This document shows positions 59,491 to 64,000 of a DNA stretch of 64,000 nucleotides, piece by piece; the first letter of the stretch is position 1; each line of letters opens with the position of its first letter. Position numbers and translations under genes: made by a program. Origin of the DNA: Sclerotinia nivalis. Its lineage: Eukaryota > Ascomycota > Leotiomycetes > Helotiales > Sclerotiniaceae. The stretch covers positions 1,302,001 through 1,366,000 of the forward strand of contig JAPEIS010000015.1 in assembly GCA_029531795.1 (NCBI GenBank), in the 5' to 3' direction. The notes beneath the pieces were generated by a model, which was not told where the DNA came from, ran no database searches, and worked only from the letters and a program-made list of their open reading frames with translations.

Positions 59491-62400
59491 ATGGATGGTT
59501 TACTCACACCTGTGAGTATAGTTTACAAGAAGCAAGAGCAAAAGCATGAAAATGCTCTCGTTGAAATTTCTACTTCATCGTCATTGATCCAGCCGGCAAA
59601 TGAGTCTCATTCAAATCCTATACACATATCAAGTACCAGCGAAGCATTGAAGACTTTAAAAAATCAACCCAGTTTTGATGATCTGAAGTCGGTCCTGGAA
59701 TTTCTCGATAAAGAAACAACTTTTAGTATTACTTCCCCAGGTCCTTTAGCTGCTCAACTTGTACATGTTCTGGTGTCTGAAGTCATACCGAACTACTGGA
59801 GTATTCTCCATGAATCAAATGGCAAGTCCAGGAAAAACAAGCAGTCTCGTGTCCTGAAATTACTGTTGAATTCAATTCGAAGTGTAACAGGTATAAATGC
59901 AATATTACTAAATTTAAAACGTCTCACGCAACAGTCTAAGGAGACCAGGAAAAGTATAGGAGGTAAGCTATCCAAAAATTGGCTTTGGAGAAACTTTGCA
60001 TCGGACAGCCTAACAATTTATAGGTTCAAGCATTGAAGAAAGCCTAAAGGTTCAGTTGCAACTTTGCGTCGAGGTTCTGGAAGGCGAAAACACCATTGAA
60101 AAGCTCTGGAACACTATTCCTAATTCATCCGACGTCCCCACCAAGCAGAGGGCTCTTTTCAATGAGCTTTTGTCTTTGATAGGAAGTGGAAAGATTGTTG
60201 GAGTCACGGCAGAGGCCGAGTCAATCTCTAATGAACTCAGTAAAGAACCAAATGATAGGTTCTGGGTTGCCGATGGATCCTCCTACAGTCGATGGCTGGG
60301 TCAAAATATCATATTCTGGTTGAAGCTTCTCCCACGAGATGCCGAACAGGCATGGAAAAGCTGCAATGAAGTTTTCGGGAAGTGTCTTAGGCTTGGTCAT
60401 ATCGGTAAGACTACATATTGTATTACATGGATTTGTTGCTCATTGATGTTCAGATAATATTGCCAAAGAGATTTTAAGTTCTCTGCTTCTACAAAAAGAA
60501 GAAGATGCAGCGAAATTTATGAAGCTTTATGGATACCTTCCAAGCTTTGAACAACGGAATTTACTATATACATTTTTAAATATATTGTCACGGGATCACT
60601 TATCGTTGGATATCACATCTGAGGATGATGATAAGTGGTGGCAAGCAAACACAAGCATCGTGTCTGCTGCTGCCAAGCTCATTAGCATACTAATTTCTGA
60701 GAATGAGGCGCGAAAAGATCATCTCATAGCTTGGCTGACAAACTCTTCGGGGGCTGGTATAGGTGAAGGTGTAGCAGTTCGACGTGCGGCAATCGTGTCA
60801 CTCTCGGAAAACAAGAAGGACATGGAAACAATATTGGAAAAGAGTTTAAGTCAATTTGGTGATACTTTGTACATTCGACATGCCCCTACCTTACAACAAG
60901 AAGGTATGAATTTCAACAATCAAATGTCATTCTGTTACTAACACGATTCCAAGTACATGCTCAAGTCCTTCTCCTATCCGCTGGATATGTTTGTAGAATG
61001 TCGCCTCTTCGGCTTAGGATGATCACAAGGTCGGGTACTCATTTGAGTGTAGTTTCGAATAGATTAACTGCGACCTCACCCCGAGCACGCTTCTTAGGTA
61101 TGGTCATCGGAGAAGCTTTGTCTAGTTTGGTCGACAAGGGAGATAAGGTTATGGACTTTAAGATCAACGATACTAAAACACCCGAAGCAAAATGGTATAA
61201 GAGCTTGGTCAATGTATCAGACACAATTGGCAATACCGAGCCTCTAAATTCAAAATTCGTTCCCCAGAAGTCAAAACTCACGAAAGCTGCAAAGAGCAAG
61301 CCCGCGTCGAAACCGAACCCCCTCAAAGGAAATTCCAAAATAATTGCCATCGAAGAAATTGAAGACGATGATGAGGTAGAATCTGATGATGATGGGCTCA
61401 CTCCTTATGCTAAACCTGATTCCGATGTTGAAGACTCTGATGAAGATCCAACACTTATCATAAGAAACAAGCCAACGGCTCCTGTCTATATCCGTGATCT
61501 CATCACCTATTTACGAGATACCGAAAACTACGATCGCCAAAAATTAGCACTTTCCACTGCAGCTTCCTTAATACGGCGAAAAGCCAACTTCGGCACAGAA
61601 GTTAGTTCTCACGCAGAGGAAATCGCGACCCTTCTAGTTGGCCTACAAGACAAATACGACATTGAGAACTTTCAGGAGATGCGCTCTCAATCTATGATCG
61701 CTACCCTCATTGCACTACCCGAGAAAATGGGTCAATGGTTTTCAAAAACGTTTTTCGATGGTGATTACTCTCTATCACAGCGCGCGGCTGTCCTCACCAC
61801 ACTCGGTCTGGGAGCTCGTGAATTGGGCGGTTATGGTTCCGAAGACAAATCTCTCACCAATACCACCGGCTCATCTTCACCATCTTCCTCCTTTCCGTCC
61901 AAAAAGCTCCCAGAAGCAATGCACGAATATTATTCCCCGTCACCTTCAAAACCACCTCTTACCGCAACACTTAACCCTGTTGAAGCTCTAACCACCAACC
62001 TCCGAAACACCTTTCTCGCGCCCCTCGCTGCCCAGACAGCCGACACTATAACCGGCCCCAACATCCTCAAAGTCCGCACCTTTTCCTCCCGCCTATCAGT
62101 CGAAAAAAATCGCAAAAAACCCATCTCCAACGCTCTCGCGAAGATCGTTTCCACATCCTTTTTCTTTCCCCTCACCGGTCGTTTCTTTATCCATCTCAAA
62201 GCCTACGGTTCAAACTCCTCTTCCAATATAGCATTTCAACCCTATCTCCTTAGTCTCTTCCTCAAAACCCTCAGTATAATCCTTCATTCTTCAGGTCAAT
62301 CAACACTAAGTCTTCCGCAAATGACGAGCGAATTTTGGGATCTTTGTCTTAGCTTGCGTACACAGGCGATTTCGGATGTAGTGGTACAAGAAGCGTTGTT

Positions 62401-62641
62401 GTTTTCTTTTATGACGATATTGGAGATTAATGAAGGGGATCTCAGGGGACTAGCGGAAAGACATGGAAGGGAATTATTGGAGACGAGAGAATGGGTGGAT
62501 GGAGTTTTCAGAGGGATTGGGGCAGGAAGTGAGGAAGATGAGAGGAGGAGGTTATTGGCGGCGGGGGTGCTGGTTAGGATTGGGGAGTGTGTGGAGAAGT
62601 GGCAGAGGCTTATGGTGGGTGATGTGGTGGGGTTCACGTAG
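59491..62641 (+). CDS. tel2: Telomere length regulation protein TEL2 (TELO2)
   Basis: Four exons, 59491-59962, 60024-60404, 60454-60903 and 60954-62641, giving 996 residues in a single frame. The conserved Tel2 C-terminal domain lies at about 611-727 (VYIRDLITYLRD, QKLALSTAASLIRRK, QSMIATLIALPEKMGQWF, QRAAVLTTLGLGARELGG). An acidic linker (EEIEDDDEVESDDDG) precedes it; its Ser-Asp/Glu run resembles CK2 sites, which in other species recruit R2TP. The rest is alpha-helical repeat. With Tti1 and Tti2 it forms the TTT complex, which with Hsp90 matures the PIKK kinases (ATM, ATR, TOR). The start is the first ATG in a GCCATGG context. Confidence 0.93.
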
Positions 62642-62988
62642 ATGGGAGGTTTTGAGAGATGGTTTCTTGTTGCTCTATTTGCGTGAGCTAGCCCCAGATA
62701 GTTCCAGACAGGACAGTCAAATATGTCATATCATACCCTTTTATGAATATAAACCTGCTTGTTATCATATCGAAAGTCTTTAAATTCCATGTGAATAGCA
62801 AAAGCTTAAACGTGATCCCATTTCGAAAGGTCCTTCTCGTCGCTGAGATCCCTACACACTTGTCTATCCTATGTAAGCGAAAGATATATATTGTTATCAT
62901 GACGGCCTAGTAGCTATCTATAATCCTTTTCTCTTAAACTTTTCGGACAACATATAGAGACCTCTATACCATAACGATAACATCACTA
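62642..62988. other. Intergenic region between convergent genes
   Basis: 347 nt separating the 3' ends of tel2 (+) and the FAD monooxygenase (-). AT-rich; nothing else recognised. Confidence 0.5.
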
Positions 62989-64000
62989 TCACAGCCCCTT
63001 TTCAAAGATTGCCCTCTCACCTCGCATTCCCATAATCGCCCTCGCCTCCTCCAACTGCGACCCCAAATCTTCATCCCAAATCCACCTAGTCCTTTCCCTC
63101 AACCTCTCCTTCATACCCTCTATATCCATAACTCCATCCGCACCCCCCACCACCCCCTCATTCTCAAACTCATAAAGTTCCGCTGCCTCCCTACTCGTCT
63201 TCACAACCTTCTGACTCCTTGGCCTCCTGACTTGATCATACGCCCTAAACGCGCTCTCAATATCTCTCACCTTCATACAATCCCCTAGTAAATTACTCAA
63301 AATAAACGCATCTTCAATAGCTTGTCCAGCACCAGCTCCTTGATGGGGCGTACTAGCATGAGCTGCGTCGCCGAGGAGGACTAGTCGGCCTTTGTAGTAT
63401 GTGGGAGCGGGGAGATGGTCAAAGATGGCCCAGACGTCGGGTTTTTCCATAAGTGATAGGATGTGTTTTACGTCTTTGCCCCAGCCTTGAAAATCGGAGA
63501 ACATGTCTGATTCTTTCACTGGGAGAACCCATTTTTCGTTCTTCCATTTTCCGGATTTTTGGGTGCGAAATGCTACGACGTTCATTATGGCTCCTTTTTC
63601 GATGGGGAATGTTAGGACCTAGGGGAATATTAGTAGAATTTGAGGTGGCTGGGAAGGATACTTACGTGGCCCTGATGACCTAGGTACATTTGGCTATTTC
63701 TAGCCAACGATTCGCCAACAGCATCAATTGCCTTTTCCATCGGAATTAATCCCCTATATGCATATTTTCCACTGAAAACCGGTATAGTAGCCTCGTGATC
63801 ATCACCAAGAACTATATGTCTAGTTCTTGACTTAACACCATCACAACCAATCACCGCATCGGCCTCCGCCGTCGTCCCATCCTGAAAAGTCATTAATAAT
63901 CTATCTCCCTTCTCTTCTACTTTCTCAACCCTCTTACCAAACTGGGCGTTCTCCTCTGGAACCAACTTGACTAATTCATCGAGGAAATGCGCTCTATGAA
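62989..64000 (-). CDS. FAD-dependent monooxygenase (salicylate hydroxylase-like), partial
   Basis: Visible exons 64000-63666 (5' part outside the window) and 63618-62989, with a 47-nt intron. Group A flavoprotein hydroxylase motifs are present: the DG motif in AVIGCDGVKSRTRHIVLG, and the FAD ribityl-binding GD motif in RLVLLGDAAHASTPHQGAG, followed by GQAIEDAFILSNLL. The N-terminal GXGXXG dinucleotide motif would lie off the edge. Such enzymes hydroxylate aromatic acids using NAD(P)H and O2; the substrate cannot be told from sequence. The C-terminus is intact, ending RAIFEKGL. Confidence 0.9.

Noticed and set aside
1..64000. tRNA, rRNA, CRISPR arrays, LTR retrotransposons or DNA-transposon transposases
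   Set aside because: I looked for cloverleaf and B-box-like sequence, regular spaced repeats, and reverse transcriptase, integrase or transposase motifs and found none that I could support by eye.

Overview
The window reads as nuclear DNA of a filamentous ascomycete. Genes have short introns (about 47-260 nt) with GTAAGT-type donors, CTAAC/CTGAC-like branch sites and CAG/TAG acceptors. The protein set includes a 2EXR-domain protein, a KRE2/KTR mannosyltransferase, a CRT10-like protein and a DUF1772 membrane protein. The AT-rich intergenic DNA and lineage-specific hypothetical proteins suggest a leotiomycete, perhaps close to Botrytis/Sclerotinia. That placement is an impression, not a measured result.

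Left part (1-23.2 kb), ordinary gene-bearing DNA: a 2EXR protein (+); a G-patch splicing-type protein (-); a KIN1/MARK-type polarity kinase (+); a GT15 mannosyltransferase (+) with a suspicious C-terminal frame; a four-exon cysteine-rich metallothionein-like protein (+); a DUF1772 membrane protein (+); a mitochondrial membrane-anchored helical protein (+); and a five-exon CRT10-like regulator (+). Gene-poor stretches between them hold simple repeats, notably a hexanucleotide array of about 21 units.

Accessory block (23.2-35.0 kb): no gene here can be assigned with confidence. It holds short, broken, mostly minus-strand coding-like segments next to plausible splice sites. It also holds an unusual density of fold-back inverted repeats (about 26.0, 28.2, 30.6, 31.0, 31.2, 31.5, 31.9 and 32.1 kb) and repeated modules. 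This is the most unusual part of the window.

Middle (35.0-54.0 kb): a 1376-residue disordered protein with a coiled coil lies only 39 nt upstream of, and in the same frame as, a germinal-centre/STE20-type kinase. The two are separated in frame by a single TGA, so dicistronic expression, readthrough or fusion should be considered. Then come two low-complexity proteins with N-terminal Cys/His clusters (44.06-42.93 kb on - and 52.3-54.0 kb on +), a tiny glycine-rich protein, a small two-exon hypothetical protein, and a degenerate tandem repeat array (49.5-50.2 kb).

Right part (54.2-64 kb), dense housekeeping genes in two divergent pairs: complex I 49-kDa subunit (-) with RNA polymerase I/III subunit AC40 (+), and NEDD8 E1 catalytic subunit UBA3 (-) with the TTT-complex factor TEL2 (+). 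UBA3 appears to need a 6-nt microexon to encode its nucleotide-binding strand, and TEL2 has a start-stop minimal uORF directly before its start codon. The window ends inside an FAD monooxygenase gene (-).
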